Below, in pieces: positions 17,588-26,295 of a stretch of DNA of 64,000 nt (the stretch's first letter is position 1; each line of letters starts with the position of its first letter). Source of the DNA: Oligella sp050920755 (GTDB taxonomy: Bacteria > Pseudomonadota > Gammaproteobacteria > Burkholderiales > Burkholderiaceae_B); the NCBI RefSeq assembly GCF_050920755.1, contig NZ_CP158480.1, positions 496,001-560,000 of the forward strand, read 5' to 3'. The position numbers and the translations under genes are program-made. The notes below the pieces were generated by a model that was given only the letters and a program-made list of their open reading frames with translations, did no database searches and had not been told where the DNA came from.

Positions 17588-17898
17588 TATTGAACCTCCT
17601 TAAGTACTTCGGCAAGCAAAGGGTCGATGGTTTTATTACAAATAATGGTGTAAATAACGATCATGATACTGGCAGAGATAAGTACTAAAGTACCTAGCGC
17701 TACGCCAATACTCATGGTCATATTACCAATCGGCTGCTCCATCAGGTTAGGTGCAAAAGCCACTAAAAAAATAAAGCCCGCATATACCACTAGCATGATC
17801 AGAAAGAATGTATTATTAATACGGTTCCTCTTTTGAACTAACTCCTGATACTTAGGGCTGGCTATCAGCTTGGCGACATGGTCGCTAGAAGTCGTCAT
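17587..17898 (-). CDS. yjcH: DUF485 membrane protein, ActP partner (YjcH-like)
   Basis: A 103-residue protein with two hydrophobic helices (FFLIMLVVYAGFIFLVAFAP and an IGVALGTLVLISASIMIVI segment) and the family motif LVQKRNRINNTF. DUF485 genes sit directly upstream of actP across proteobacteria and are presumed to assist it; no enzymatic role is known. The start ATG has GGGAGAC a few bases upstream. The 225 bp before it should hold the actP promoter. Confidence 0.88.
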   Translation of the reverse strand: MTTSSDHVAKLIASPKYQELVQKRNRINNTFFLIMLVVYAGFIFLVAFAPNLMEQPIGNMTMSIGVALGTLVLISASIMIVIYTIICNKTIDPLLAEVLKEVQ

Positions 17899-18123
17899 AA
17901 TTGTCTCCCGGGTAATAGTTATTGTTGTGATTAGTGTATTTAATTGAAGGTTGAACTACTGTCATAGCAATAGCTGGCGCTTTATGAGCACTCTATTTAA
18001 TATACGTTTAGTGATAAATTTTATATACAAGACTTTGGTATTAGGGTATTACTATATAGGCTTCAGCGTCTTTATATATCGGGCTGACAAGCACTAACAG
18101 GGTTAATACTATAGGGGTAAAAG

Positions 18124-18561
18124 ATGAGTAACAATATTGCACTTAAAAAAGCCGATTTATACGAAATCGTGGCTTTTTTAAAAAGGGATTTCCCACAAAT
18201 GCCGGTGGACGTTTTGAGTGTCGGTGAGGCGAGAGCCCGTGTACGTCATATTGTCACCGAAGCTGACCTGAGACCCGGCGGGACGGTGTCCGGACCCTGT
18301 ATGATGGGTTTGGCCGACGTCACACTTTATATTGCTATTTTGGGTGAAATCGGCATTGTGCCTTTAGCCGTGACGACGAATTTAAACATTTCTTTTTTAA
18401 GAAAACCGCAGGCGGATAAAAATCTGATTGCTGAGTGTAAATTATTAAAAATCGGCCGCAGCTTAGCAGTGGGTGAGGTTTATATTTACTCTGAGGGTGA
18501 AGAGGATAAGGCGGTTTGTCATGTGGTTGGAACCTATGCCATTCCACCGAGTCGTGAATGA
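18124..18561 (+). CDS. PaaI-type hotdog thioesterase
   Basis: A single hotdog domain of 145 residues. The RPGGTVSGPCMMGLADVTLYIAIL stretch (in its shorter core GGTVSGPCMMGLAD) contains the helix-start Gly-Pro and Asp typical of PaaI-like acyl-CoA thioesterases, and the strands TTNLNISFLRKP and LIAECKLLKIGRSLAVGEVYIYS follow. The acyl substrate cannot be told. It stands alone between the divergent DUF485/actP unit and the convergent DUF445 gene. The ATG follows GGGGTAAAAG. Confidence 0.82.
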   Translation: MSNNIALKKADLYEIVAFLKRDFPQMPVDVLSVGEARARVRHIVTEADLRPGGTVSGPCMMGLADVTLYIAILGEIGIVPLAVTTNLNISFLRKPQADKNLIAECKLLKIGRSLAVGEVYIYSEGEEDKAVCHVVGTYAIPPSRE

Positions 18562-18571
18562 TCGTGATTGT

Positions 18572-18616
18572 TTTAAGGCGCTTGAGTACTTTTTGTGCCG
18601 TTTAAAGCGCCTTAAA
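18572..18616. terminator. Bidirectional hairpin between convergent thioesterase and DUF445 genes
   Basis: TTTAAGGCGCTT and AAGCGCCTTAAA form a 12-bp perfect stem with a 21-base loop. Its right arm overlaps the stop codon of the DUF445 gene. No long T-run follows, so efficiency is uncertain. Confidence 0.5.
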
Positions 18617-19856
18617 GCAATGAACTCACCGCATGCAATATCAAGCCGACCAAGCCGCCGACCACCGTGCCGTTAATGCGAATCCATTGCAGATCCTTGC
18701 CGACTTCTAATTCCAGCGTGCGATTAAGTCTATCCGCATCCCATTGACCGACGGTGCCGCTAATAAATGTAGCAATGCGATGGCGATTTTTACGGAAATA
18801 GCGATAGGCGGTTTTTTGAATCCAAGGGTCGAGTTTTTGTTGTAAAAGGCTGTTTTGTTGAAGGTCGTCCGCAAGCTTGGTGATTTGTCGTCTTAAATGC
18901 TGATGCAATAGGGTTTCCTCACCATCTGCCGTCGCCATGGCCGAGTTTTTGATGCTGTACCAAATATCATAGGCCATGCGCTCCAATTTATCGTCTTGAA
19001 TAAACTCGCCTTTAAGTGAGTTTAGTTTGTCCTGCCATTCCTTATTATTTAAAAGCTCGCTTTTTAAATCAATAAGCTTTAGAGGAATTGCTTTATAAGC
19101 CGGATGCTTAGGGTCATTTTCCAATTCCAGTAAATAGCTGATTAAAGAGATTGTGAGCTCTTTAGCAATTTTACGGTCAATGGCTTTGGGCACAAGTTTA
19201 TGACTTTTTTCCTGAACCAGGGTGTAAATGCTTTTGTGGTTATACACAATATAGTTTCTGATTTCGCGCGATATCGTAGTGATCAGTGCCTGATGCCATT
19301 GTTTATTCATCACAAAGTCAATGGCTGCGGCGAGTAATTGATGTAACGCTACGTCATCACCCAGCGTTTTAATTTGCTTTTTGATAAAGGCGACTACCTC
19401 TCGATCGTCCATTTTTTGGACGGTTTCCAGAATCAAAGTGGCACTTTCAGTGACCAGTGCATCTTGCGAGGATTTTTTACTTAACCGGGTAGCGATTAAT
19501 TTTGAAGCTTGCAGTTGTTGAATATAGGGGCGGATATTATCATCGCTTAAAAACTTATCAACGATAAATTCACCCAAGTTATCCCCGATTTGCCGCTTCT
19601 TTTTTCGAATAATATTGGTATGCGGTATTTTTATGCCCAAAGGATGATGGAAAATGGCGGTCACTGCATACCAGTCGGCTAAGGCCCCAACCATTGCAGC
19701 CTCGGCAAACGCACGTAGATAGCCCAACCAAATCGGTGCTTCCGGAGGCTGATAAAGGGTGGTAATAATAAAAATCCCGGCCATCAGCACAAATAGGCCG
19801 GTGGCGCGGGTTTTATAAAGTCGTAATTGACGTTGCTTGGCGTGTTGGTCGCGCAT
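18612..19856 (-). CDS. DUF445 family membrane protein
   Basis: A 414-residue protein with hydrophobic segments at both ends (LFVLMAGIFIITTLY near residue 20, GTVVGGLVGLILHAV at the extreme C-terminus). The signature AEAAMVGALADWYAVTAIFHHPLGIKIPHTNII is split over residues about 50-85. The middle is a long helical region with the repeated I-x-x-x-I pattern usual in this family. The family (E. coli YjiN-like) has no firm function. The N-terminal basic stretch HAKQRQLRLYKTRA is typical. It starts ATG at 19856. Confidence 0.8.
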   Translation of the reverse strand: MRDQHAKQRQLRLYKTRATGLFVLMAGIFIITTLYQPPEAPIWLGYLRAFAEAAMVGALADWYAVTAIFHHPLGIKIPHTNIIRKKKRQIGDNLGEFIVDKFLSDDNIRPYIQQLQASKLIATRLSKKSSQDALVTESATLILETVQKMDDREVVAFIKKQIKTLGDDVALHQLLAAAIDFVMNKQWHQALITTISREIRNYIVYNHKSIYTLVQEKSHKLVPKAIDRKIAKELTISLISYLLELENDPKHPAYKAIPLKLIDLKSELLNNKEWQDKLNSLKGEFIQDDKLERMAYDIWYSIKNSAMATADGEETLLHQHLRRQITKLADDLQQNSLLQQKLDPWIQKTAYRYFRKNRHRIATFISGTVGQWDADRLNRTLELEVGKDLQWIRINGTVVGGLVGLILHAVSSLL

Positions 19857-19916
19857 TGATAATTCGGTTCTTAAACAGAGCAGAGAGCATCAAAGTGAAT
19901 CCGCTTCTCGCCTAAT

Positions 19917-20360
19917 TTACCATGTTAAAACGTTACTATAATTTGCACCCTCTTTAATGGTAAATTTTTGCGCTTTTTCAACGCCGTTACTGCTTGCCTT
20001 TAGCTCATAGGCACCCGGATCCAGCTTTAAATAAAGTAAAGGCCCGACGTGGTCATCAGCAAAAATCGTGTCCTCTTGCGCATTTAAAACTTTGACCTGA
20101 ATCTCATTTAAATAGGCACGATCTGCCGCATTGGCAAAGCTGAATTGTGTATTGTAGTAAGCAGCTCCTTGGCGCAGTTGATCGAGCTCCTCTTGACCGA
20201 TACCACCGGTTTGATAGCTGATTTGCTGATCATTGGCAGCTTTTCTAATCTCCGCATGACTGACACTGTAGCCGCCAAGGGCTAAACCAAAGCTCATAGC
20301 GGTGGTTAAAAGCATGCGTTGAATTTGGGTTTGAGTTTGATTGAGTACTTTAGCTTTCAT
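19917..20360 (-). CDS. Small exported protein of unknown function
   Basis: A 147-residue protein with a Sec-type signal: basic start, then LLTTAMSFGLALGGYSVSHA with probable cleavage after SHA near residue 36. The mature part ends in a beta-sandwich-like segment (YLKLDPGAYELKASSNG, then KFTIKEGANYSNVLTW) resembling carbohydrate- or PEGA-type surface folds, but I cannot assign a family. The ATG at 20360 is chosen over an upstream in-frame start because AAGGAG lies 7 bases before it and the signal peptide then begins correctly. It follows the SpmAB-like gene after a terminator, so it is probably transcribed alone. Confidence 0.65.
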   Translation of the reverse strand: MKAKVLNQTQTQIQRMLLTTAMSFGLALGGYSVSHAEIRKAANDQQISYQTGGIGQEELDQLRQGAAYYNTQFSFANAADRAYLNEIQVKVLNAQEDTIFADDHVGPLLYLKLDPGAYELKASSNGVEKAQKFTIKEGANYSNVLTW

Positions 20361-20451
20361 CTGTAACTCCTTGTCGCTAATCAGTAAATCTATTGTAGCG
20401 AGCGCAGGGTTTTTTAGATAGTGTGTTCGTGATCTGAAACGTTGCCGGATG

Positions 20452-20483
20452 TAAAAAAAATCGGTGAGTAGCGTACTCACCGA
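20452..20483 (-). terminator. Rho-independent terminator after the SpmAB-like gene
   Basis: TCGGTGAGTA and TACTCACCGA form a perfect 10-bp stem with a 3-base loop. On the minus strand the stem is followed by a run of eight T. It lies 21 bp past the stop codon at 20504. Confidence 0.88.
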
Positions 20484-20503
20484 GTGTATAAACTATTAGC
20501 CAA

Positions 20504-21733
20504 TCAGCCGAAAAATAAATAAGTCATGGCAATCGCTGCAACCACACCGGCAAACTCTGCCAACAGTGCGCACGGTAGGGCGTGGCGGGTGTTTTTAACG
20601 GCTACGGAACCGAAATAAACAGCCAATACATAAAAAGTCGTTTCCGTGGAGCCTTGGATAATCGCTGCAGCACGGGCGGCAAATTCATCAGGACCGCGCG
20701 CATTCATCAATTCAACCATCAAGCCGCGCGCACCGGAGCCGCTCAGCGGCTTCATTAATGCGACGGGTAGGGATTCCACAAAGCGACTATCGAAACCCAT
20801 GGCTTCCACCACAAAACGTACGCTGTTAACCACATAGTCCATGGTGCCGGAGCTTCTGAAGACAGCCACCGCAACCAAAATAGCAACCAGGTAGGGAATG
20901 ATTTTAACGGCAACTTCGAAACCCTCTTTAGCGCCTTCGATAAAGGCATCATAGGCATTTATTTTTTTGATAAAAGCCATAAAAATAAAGGAAGTAAAAA
21001 TCCCGAAAAGGACTAAGTTACCGAAAACTTTGGAGATTACATTTATTTCTTCGGGGCTTAGGGTTGTGAAGTAAATTAGGGTGCCGATGACAACGGCTGT
21101 CAGACCGCCTAAATAGAGCAGAACGGTGCGATTTAAGAGGTTGATTTTTTGGTAAAAAGAAACCACAAGCAGCGCCGTCAAGCTAGAGAAAAAGGTAGCA
21201 ATTAAAATCGGCAAAAACACATCGGAAGGGTAGGCTGCACCGGCTTGTTGACGCAGCGCTAGAATAGAAATCGGCAGTAAGGTCAAGCTGGATGCGTTTA
21301 GCGTGATAAACATAATCTGCGCATTAGTCGCCGTATCCGGTTTGTCATTTAAGCTTTGCAACTCCTTCATCGCTTTAAGACCGAGCGGTGTTGCAGCATT
21401 ATCCAGACCTAGGGCATTAGCCGAGAAATTCATCAAAATCGAGCCCATGGCCGGGTGGTTTTTAGGAATACCCGGAAAGAGGTGTTGAAAAAAGGGATTA
21501 ACCAAGCGTGAGAGTAAATCAATGACACCGGCACGCTCACCGATTTTCATAATACCGAGGGCAAAGGCCATGATCCCGATCAGACCAAGGGAGATGGAGG
21601 CGGCGGTTTGGGAACTATCAAAAAGTGCATTCACAATGGTTTGGAAAATTTCCGTATCGCCGCCGATTAATTTAATCAAGGCTACACCGAATGTAATGAA
21701 AAAGAAGAACATCCAAATAAGATTTAAAGCCAT
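20504..21733 (-). CDS. SpmA-SpmB fused nucleoside-recognition-domain membrane protein
   Basis: A 409-residue integral membrane protein made of two Gate/nucleoside-recognition halves. The first half holds LSRLVNPFFQHLFPGIPKNHPAMGSI in parts and NFSANALGLDNAATPLGLKAM. The second holds EGFEVAVKIIPYLVAILVAV and PLSGSGARGLMVELM, with IIQGSTETTFYVLAVYFG. In Bacillus these are two proteins, SpmA and SpmB, needed for spore core dehydration. In non-sporing proteobacteria the fused form is common and of unknown role, presumably transport. It starts ATG 21733. Confidence 0.85.
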   Translation of the reverse strand: MALNLIWMFFFFITFGVALIKLIGGDTEIFQTIVNALFDSSQTAASISLGLIGIMAFALGIMKIGERAGVIDLLSRLVNPFFQHLFPGIPKNHPAMGSILMNFSANALGLDNAATPLGLKAMKELQSLNDKPDTATNAQIMFITLNASSLTLLPISILALRQQAGAAYPSDVFLPILIATFFSSLTALLVVSFYQKINLLNRTVLLYLGGLTAVVIGTLIYFTTLSPEEINVISKVFGNLVLFGIFTSFIFMAFIKKINAYDAFIEGAKEGFEVAVKIIPYLVAILVAVAVFRSSGTMDYVVNSVRFVVEAMGFDSRFVESLPVALMKPLSGSGARGLMVELMNARGPDEFAARAAAIIQGSTETTFYVLAVYFGSVAVKNTRHALPCALLAEFAGVVAAIAMTYLFFG

Positions 21734-22121
21734 AAGTCGCCCCTAAGCTGTTTTTGATTATTATGCCCGATCTAATCAGACAAATAGCAAGGAGAAAAAT
21801 AGAGGCGTATAAATATTTCAGTTTTAAGTGTTTTTTATAATTGCAATGTTTTTTTGATAATTGAGCGATTGGAAGCGGTAAATTTGAATTTTTGTTGTCT
21901 TAATGATACAAGATATCATTTAATTCTAGGGGAAACTACTTATAAAATTGATAGTGATTCTAAATTAGGGTTTACCTATATATTTAAATTATTGTCTAAT
22001 TAGGTGAGCTGCAAATACGTGGTTTTATATTTACAGCTCGTGATCTTTATGTTTTTAGGAATCAAGAAGTTTTATTTCCAAAAAATATTTCTAGTTTTTT
22101 AAACATACAGAGGTAGTTTAT
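21734..22121. other. 388-bp AT-rich intergenic region with a 19-bp palindrome
   Basis: No coding potential is visible. The only clear element is the inverted repeat AATGATA-N5-TATCATT at 21902-21920, a possible operator. The region should contain the promoter of the downstream HTH gene pair, whose ribosome-binding site is AGAGGTAG at about 22108-22115. Confidence 0.4.
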
Positions 22122-22352
22122 ATGCAAAGTATATCTTTACATACTTCAAAACCCCCGGGTTTAACTCCCCGAGAGCTTAATGTGTGTGCTTTGGTTATAC
22201 AAGGCTTCACTAATAAGCAAATCAGTCAGGAGCTGGATATCTCGGAGCGTACTGTAGAGACCCATCGTGCTAACGTATTCAGAAAGCTCAATGTACGTAA
22301 TGCAGCAGAATTGCAGCATGAATACAGTGAGTTGTTTGTTAGGGAGGCTTAG
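22122..22352 (+). CDS. Stand-alone LuxR/GerE-type HTH protein 1
   Basis: A 76-residue protein that is almost entirely a GerE helix-turn-helix: LTPRELNVCALVIQGFTNKQISQEL, then SERTVETHRANVFRKLNVRN. It has no receiver or ligand-binding domain, only a 12-residue N-terminal tail, so it must either be constitutively DNA-binding or dimerise with a partner. The next gene, 7 bp downstream, encodes a second such protein. The long AT-rich upstream region hints at complex regulation. The target is unknown. Confidence 0.75.
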   Translation: MQSISLHTSKPPGLTPRELNVCALVIQGFTNKQISQELDISERTVETHRANVFRKLNVRNAAELQHEYSELFVREA

Positions 22353-22359
22353 GGTTTAG

Positions 22360-22659
22360 ATGTTACAAAAGAGTCTTATACCGAGTAAGCGACGTAGAGC
22401 CGCTCCATCACAAAGGGATATGCGCCTGAGTAAAGAGGGCGATTACACCTTGGATCGTATGACGCCGCGTGAAAAAGAGATTTTTCTCCTGGCAAAAAAG
22501 GGGCTCACCAGCAAGGAATGTGCTGCAGCTTTCGGTATTTCAGTACGCACGGTAGAAATCCATCGCGCTAATATTATCCAAAAGTACCAAGTCAAAAATA
22601 TTGTCGAGTTGGTTTATCATATCAATCAATCTTCACCAAGGGGGAAAAAGCTTCACTAG
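22360..22659 (+). CDS. Stand-alone LuxR/GerE-type HTH protein 2
   Basis: A 99-residue protein with a basic, unstructured N-terminal tail (SKRRRAAPSQRDMR) and one GerE-type domain: MTPREKEIFLLAKKGLTSKECAAAF, SVRTVEIHRANIIQKYQVKN. It is a clear paralogue of the upstream protein, with the conserved TVE-HRAN recognition helix. A heterodimer is plausible given the 7-bp spacing and shared transcription. It converges on ampD. Confidence 0.75.
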   Translation: MLQKSLIPSKRRRAAPSQRDMRLSKEGDYTLDRMTPREKEIFLLAKKGLTSKECAAAFGISVRTVEIHRANIIQKYQVKNIVELVYHINQSSPRGKKLH

Positions 22660-22677
22660 CTTAAACTAAGCGCTTGG

Positions 22678-23367
22678 CTAGGGGATTTGTCTTTTTTGCC
22701 AACCGGCACTTTTGGCATAGCGTTGCCAATCAAAACTGGGACCGGGGTCCTGTTTACGTCCGGGGGCAATATGTTCATGACCTCTTACTGCAGTCAGGCT
22801 ATAGCGACGCTTTAAAGCGTGCGTTAATAATGCTAAGTGATGATATTGAATCTCTTCATATGCCGTTGAGCCGGTACCCTCAAGTTCGATACCAATGGAG
22901 TAGGGGTTACATGGTCCACGTCCGACAAAATCGGATTGACCGGCATGAAACGCCATTTTATCGGCACTCACAAACTGCACAATTTGTCCATTGCGACGAA
23001 TTAAAAAATGCGCCGATACTCGCAAGTCTTTAATCTCTTCAAAAAACGGATGCGCGTTAGGATTGAGCTGATTGGTAAAAAGCTGCTCAATATATGGCCC
23101 ACCGAACTTATCGGGTGGTAGGCTGATATGATGAATTACTAATAAAATCGCTCTCTGACCTTGAGGTCGTTCAGAAAAATTAGGCGACAGCACATGCTTA
23201 ACTAAAGGTGTTTTAGTACTTTTAGCTGCATTACTGCGGGCTTTAGCACTGCTTGCAATAGGCAATTGCAGGTCGGCACAGCTTAAGCCGGTATACTGCC
23301 TAAGCCAGCCATGACGGTCGATTTTTAAAAGAGGTGCTTTTTTTTTGGGATCGTTAACACTTCTCAT
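22678..23367 (-). CDS. ampD: 1,6-anhydro-N-acetylmuramyl-L-alanine amidase AmpD
   Basis: A 229-residue zinc amidase that cleaves the peptide from anhydromuropeptides in the cytoplasm. Zinc ligands are expected at His79 (LLVIHHISLP) and at the His and Asp of RGHEHIAPGRKQDPGPSFDW. The motif HFLIRRNGQIVQFV and IGIELEGTG are typical. The first 60-70 residues are longer than in E. coli AmpD (183 residues) and low in complexity. Codons 8-10 sit in a run of nine A on the coding strand, a slippage-prone tract near the start. It works with AmpG, encoded at 2.3 kb. Confidence 0.88.
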   Translation of the reverse strand: MRSVNDPKKKAPLLKIDRHGWLRQYTGLSCADLQLPIASSAKARSNAAKSTKTPLVKHVLSPNFSERPQGQRAILLVIHHISLPPDKFGGPYIEQLFTNQLNPNAHPFFEEIKDLRVSAHFLIRRNGQIVQFVSADKMAFHAGQSDFVGRGPCNPYSIGIELEGTGSTAYEEIQYHHLALLTHALKRRYSLTAVRGHEHIAPGRKQDPGPSFDWQRYAKSAGWQKRQIP

Positions 23368-23401
23368 AGAAAATCCTTCAATCAGTGGTGATTAAACTAG
23401 C

Positions 23402-23644
23402 TTACATGCTATCGGCTGTTCTTGCATGCTCTAAACAACACCAAGTCTTATTTTTATAGTGTACGGCTTCATTTTCCGGTACATGGACGCCACAATAAGC
23501 ACATTGTGCCATGGGAATGCTTTTAGTATGCTGCATGCGCTCGTCCTCGCGCTTTTCTTGTAAAGCTCGGCGCGCATTGCCTAGGGCACGATTAATTAAT
23601 GCCAAGGCAATTAAGGCAATGATAATTAGAATTAAAAATCTCAT
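23402..23644 (-). CDS. PP0621-family small membrane protein with Cys motif
   Basis: An 80-residue protein with one N-terminal transmembrane helix (FLILIIIALIALALINRAL), a short charged linker, and a C-terminal AQCAYCGVHVPENEAV...WCCLEHA motif likely to bind zinc. This layout is that of the PP0621 family, commonly found between ampD and the cytochrome assembly-like gene in betaproteobacteria, as here. Its function is not known. Confidence 0.8.
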   Translation of the reverse strand: MRFLILIIIALIALALINRALGNARRALQEKREDERMQHTKSIPMAQCAYCGVHVPENEAVHYKNKTWCCLEHARTADSM

Positions 23645-23666
23645 GTAAGCTCCGGCGTGATTAAAA

Positions 23667-24512
23667 CTAGCGGCCGAGAATCATTTCGAAGACAAAGCGG
23701 GAACCGGTATAGGCCAGCATTAATAAAAAGAAACCCAGTAAATTCCAACGGAGAGCAATGCGACCGCGCCAGCCCCAAATCACTCGACCTGCCAGTAAAA
23801 AAGCAAAGACAATCCAAGCTAATAAGGTAAAGAAGGTCTTATGATCATGCGGTAACAGTTGATGATAATAGTGCATGGAGACCCAGATGCCGGTGGCGAT
23901 CGAGAGCGTCAATAGAGCAAAGCCAATCCAAATCAATCTGAATAAAATACGCTCTTGTAAGAGTAAGGGCGGTTGGGCATCCACTAGACGATTTAAAAAC
24001 TTCTGCTTGGAATCAAAATCATGCGGCTTATGTAAATAGCGGTCTAAGGCAGTGGTGATTAAGGCTTGTACCGTGGCCAGCGCAATCACACTATAAGCAA
24101 ATAATGAGCAAATCAGATGAATACGAAAGACCTCGGTATTTACATGAATCACAACCCCGCTTTCGGAAGTAGGGAAAAAAGCCGGCAATAAGCAGCCTAC
24201 CGCACTGGTCAAGCCCAAAGGTAGTAACAAGGCCTTAATTGAGACAAAATTACTCTCAATCCAGAAAACAATCATCCCAATCCAGATGGTGAGAGAAATG
24301 CTAAGGGCCCAGTTGATGCGCAGATGATCGCTATACAACATGGCATAGTGGACGGCTCCACCATGCAATAGTAAAATCAGTAGCAGTGCCCAATGGCGGC
24401 TCCCTCTTGTCGGATTAAGTACTCGGTTTTTCCACAGAGGATACCAAATTGAGGCGGCAAGTAGCAGATACGCCAAAGCAGATAGATAGTGCAATACAAT
24501 ATCTAGAGACAT
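23667..24512 (-). CDS. CcsA/YpjD-type cytochrome c assembly family membrane protein
   Basis: A 281-residue protein with eight or so hydrophobic segments. The segment HLICSLFAYSVIALATVQAL and the later SIATGIWVSMHYYHQ... with HDHKTFFTLLAWIVFAFLLAGRVIWGWRG (read in parts) correspond to the CcsA core with conserved His residues, though the tryptophan-rich WWD haem loop is not obvious. E. coli YpjD-like members have no proven cytochrome role. It diverges from ffh; in Burkholderiales the pair is conserved. Confidence 0.78.
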   Translation of the reverse strand: MSLDIVLHYLSALAYLLLAASIWYPLWKNRVLNPTRGSRHWALLLILLLHGGAVHYAMLYSDHLRINWALSISLTIWIGMIVFWIESNFVSIKALLLPLGLTSAVGCLLPAFFPTSESGVVIHVNTEVFRIHLICSLFAYSVIALATVQALITTALDRYLHKPHDFDSKQKFLNRLVDAQPPLLLQERILFRLIWIGFALLTLSIATGIWVSMHYYHQLLPHDHKTFFTLLAWIVFAFLLAGRVIWGWRGRIALRWNLLGFFLLMLAYTGSRFVFEMILGR

Positions 24513-24593
24513 AAAGCAGAAAGGCTTCTCTTAAAAATTAATAATACTAAGAATCATTATATACTTTTCTGCCTAACCATAGAGTGATGAATA

Positions 24594-26093
24594 ATGCTTG
24601 ATAATTTAACCAATCGTTTATCCAGAGTAGTAAAAACCATGCGTGGTCAGGCTCGCTTAACTGAGGCCAACACGCAGGAGATGTTGAGAGAGGTCCGCAT
24701 GGCGTTGCTGGAGGCGGACGTAGCACTACCGGTTGTTAGGGACTTTATCCAAGAGGTCAAAGAAAAGGCCATGGGCCAAGAGGTGGTCGGGAGTCTCAAT
24801 CCGGGTCAGGCCTTGGTCGGTGTGGTCAGTGAAGAGTTGACGCGCATTATGGGTGGTGATTTGCCACGGACAGCGACAGAGTTGTCTCTGGCTACGCAGC
24901 CGCCGGCGGTGATATTAATGGCCGGTTTACAGGGTGCGGGTAAAACCACTACCACCGCTAAGTTAGCGCGCTTGTTGCTGGAGGGCGAGTTAACTCAAAA
25001 CGACAAAAAAATCGATAAGAAAAAAGTTTTGGTGGTCAGTGCCGACGTTTATCGTCCTGCTGCGATTGAACAGTTAAAAACCGTTGCTGCTCAAGTCGGT
25101 GCAGATTTCTTCCCCTCCGATGGTTCTCAAAAGCCTTTAGATATTGCTAAAAGTGCCTTAGATCATGCGAAGCGGCACTTTTACGATGTGTTGATTGTGG
25201 ATACGGCCGGTCGTTTGGGTGTTGATCAGGAGATGATGGATGAGATCAGCGCACTGCATAGTTTCTTAAAGCCGGTTGAGACCTTGTTTGTAGTAGATGC
25301 CATGCAGGGTCAGGATGCGGTTAATGTCGCTAAGGCCTTCTCCGATGTGTTGCCTTTAACCGGCGTGGTGATGACTAAGCTGGACGGTGACTCGCGTGGT
25401 GGTGCGGCGCTTTCCGTACGCCATGTGACCGGCAAACCGCTAAAGTTTGTCGGTACCTCCGAAAAGCTGGACGGTTTAGAGATCTTTTATCCGGAACGTA
25501 TGGCTCAGCGCGTGCTCGGGATGGGGGATATTCTCTCTTTGGTGGAGCAGACTAAGCGCAATATCGATATTGCTGAAGCGGAAAAAATGGCCGCTAAGCT
25601 TAAAAAGGGCGATAAATTTGATTTAAACGACTTTTTGGAGCAATTGCAGCAAGTCAAAAAAATGGGCGATATGGGCTCTATTATGGAGAAATTACCCGCA
25701 CAGTTTTCTGCCATGGCCGGTCAATTACAGGGCGGTGAGGCGGAAAAGCAATTACGTCGTACCGAGGGTATTATAAATTCCATGACCATTGAGGAGCGCT
25801 CTAAGCCCGAGATTCTCAAAGCCTCTCGTAAGCAGCGTATTGCCAAGGGTGCCGGCGTGCAGGTACAGGAGGTAAACCGCTTATTAAAGCAGTTTGAGCA
25901 AATGCAAGGCATGATGAAGCAGTTCAAAAAGGGTGGTATGCAGAAAATGATGCGTGCCCTCGGCGGCTTGGGCGGTCTCGGCGGTCTGATGGGTGGTGGC
26001 GCCGGTCTACCCGGTATGGGTGGCGGTATGCCCGGTTTACCCGGCATGGGACGTAATCGTAGCGGTAGTAGTAAGCGTAAGCGTCGTCGCTAA
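24594..26093 (+). CDS. ffh: Signal recognition particle protein Ffh
   Basis: A 499-residue SRP54 GTPase that targets nascent membrane proteins with 4.5S RNA. The N domain is residues about 1-90. The G domain has GLQGAGKTTTTAKLA (G1), DTAGRLGVDQEMMDE (G3), TKLDGDSRGGAALS (G4). The methionine-rich M domain runs from about 310. It ends with a Gly/Met/Pro-rich repeat tail and a basic RKRRR end, making it some 45 residues longer than E. coli Ffh. The tail begins with GGLGGLGGLMGGG and is typical of this clade. The second in-frame start is far inside, so ATG 24594 stands. Confidence 0.95.
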   Translation: MLDNLTNRLSRVVKTMRGQARLTEANTQEMLREVRMALLEADVALPVVRDFIQEVKEKAMGQEVVGSLNPGQALVGVVSEELTRIMGGDLPRTATELSLATQPPAVILMAGLQGAGKTTTTAKLARLLLEGELTQNDKKIDKKKVLVVSADVYRPAAIEQLKTVAAQVGADFFPSDGSQKPLDIAKSALDHAKRHFYDVLIVDTAGRLGVDQEMMDEISALHSFLKPVETLFVVDAMQGQDAVNVAKAFSDVLPLTGVVMTKLDGDSRGGAALSVRHVTGKPLKFVGTSEKLDGLEIFYPERMAQRVLGMGDILSLVEQTKRNIDIAEAEKMAAKLKKGDKFDLNDFLEQLQQVKKMGDMGSIMEKLPAQFSAMAGQLQGGEAEKQLRRTEGIINSMTIEERSKPEILKASRKQRIAKGAGVQVQEVNRLLKQFEQMQGMMKQFKKGGMQKMMRALGGLGGLGGLMGGGAGLPGMGGGMPGLPGMGRNRSGSSKRKRRR

Positions 26094-26168
26094 TCGGATA
26101 TTGGCCGCAAGCTGCCTAAAAGCGGCAATTTACTTGGCACCCAAAGTGGCAATAAAAACGCCTAAAGC

Positions 26169-26206
26169 AAAAACCCTAAGCAGTGATTTTGCCTAGGGTT
26201 TTTCTG
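26169..26206 (+). terminator. Rho-independent terminator of ffh
   Basis: AAAAACCCTA pairs with TAGGGTTTTT across a 15-base loop, 75 bp after the ffh stop, with the terminal T-run included in the right arm. Confidence 0.82.
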
Positions 26207-26295
26207 TTTTCGTCGAAAATTGCTGAAAATGAATCGTTCTGTTGAGAACTTTGCAGAGAGATTTACAAGCAGTCAGGCTAAAAAGGATGTTAACA

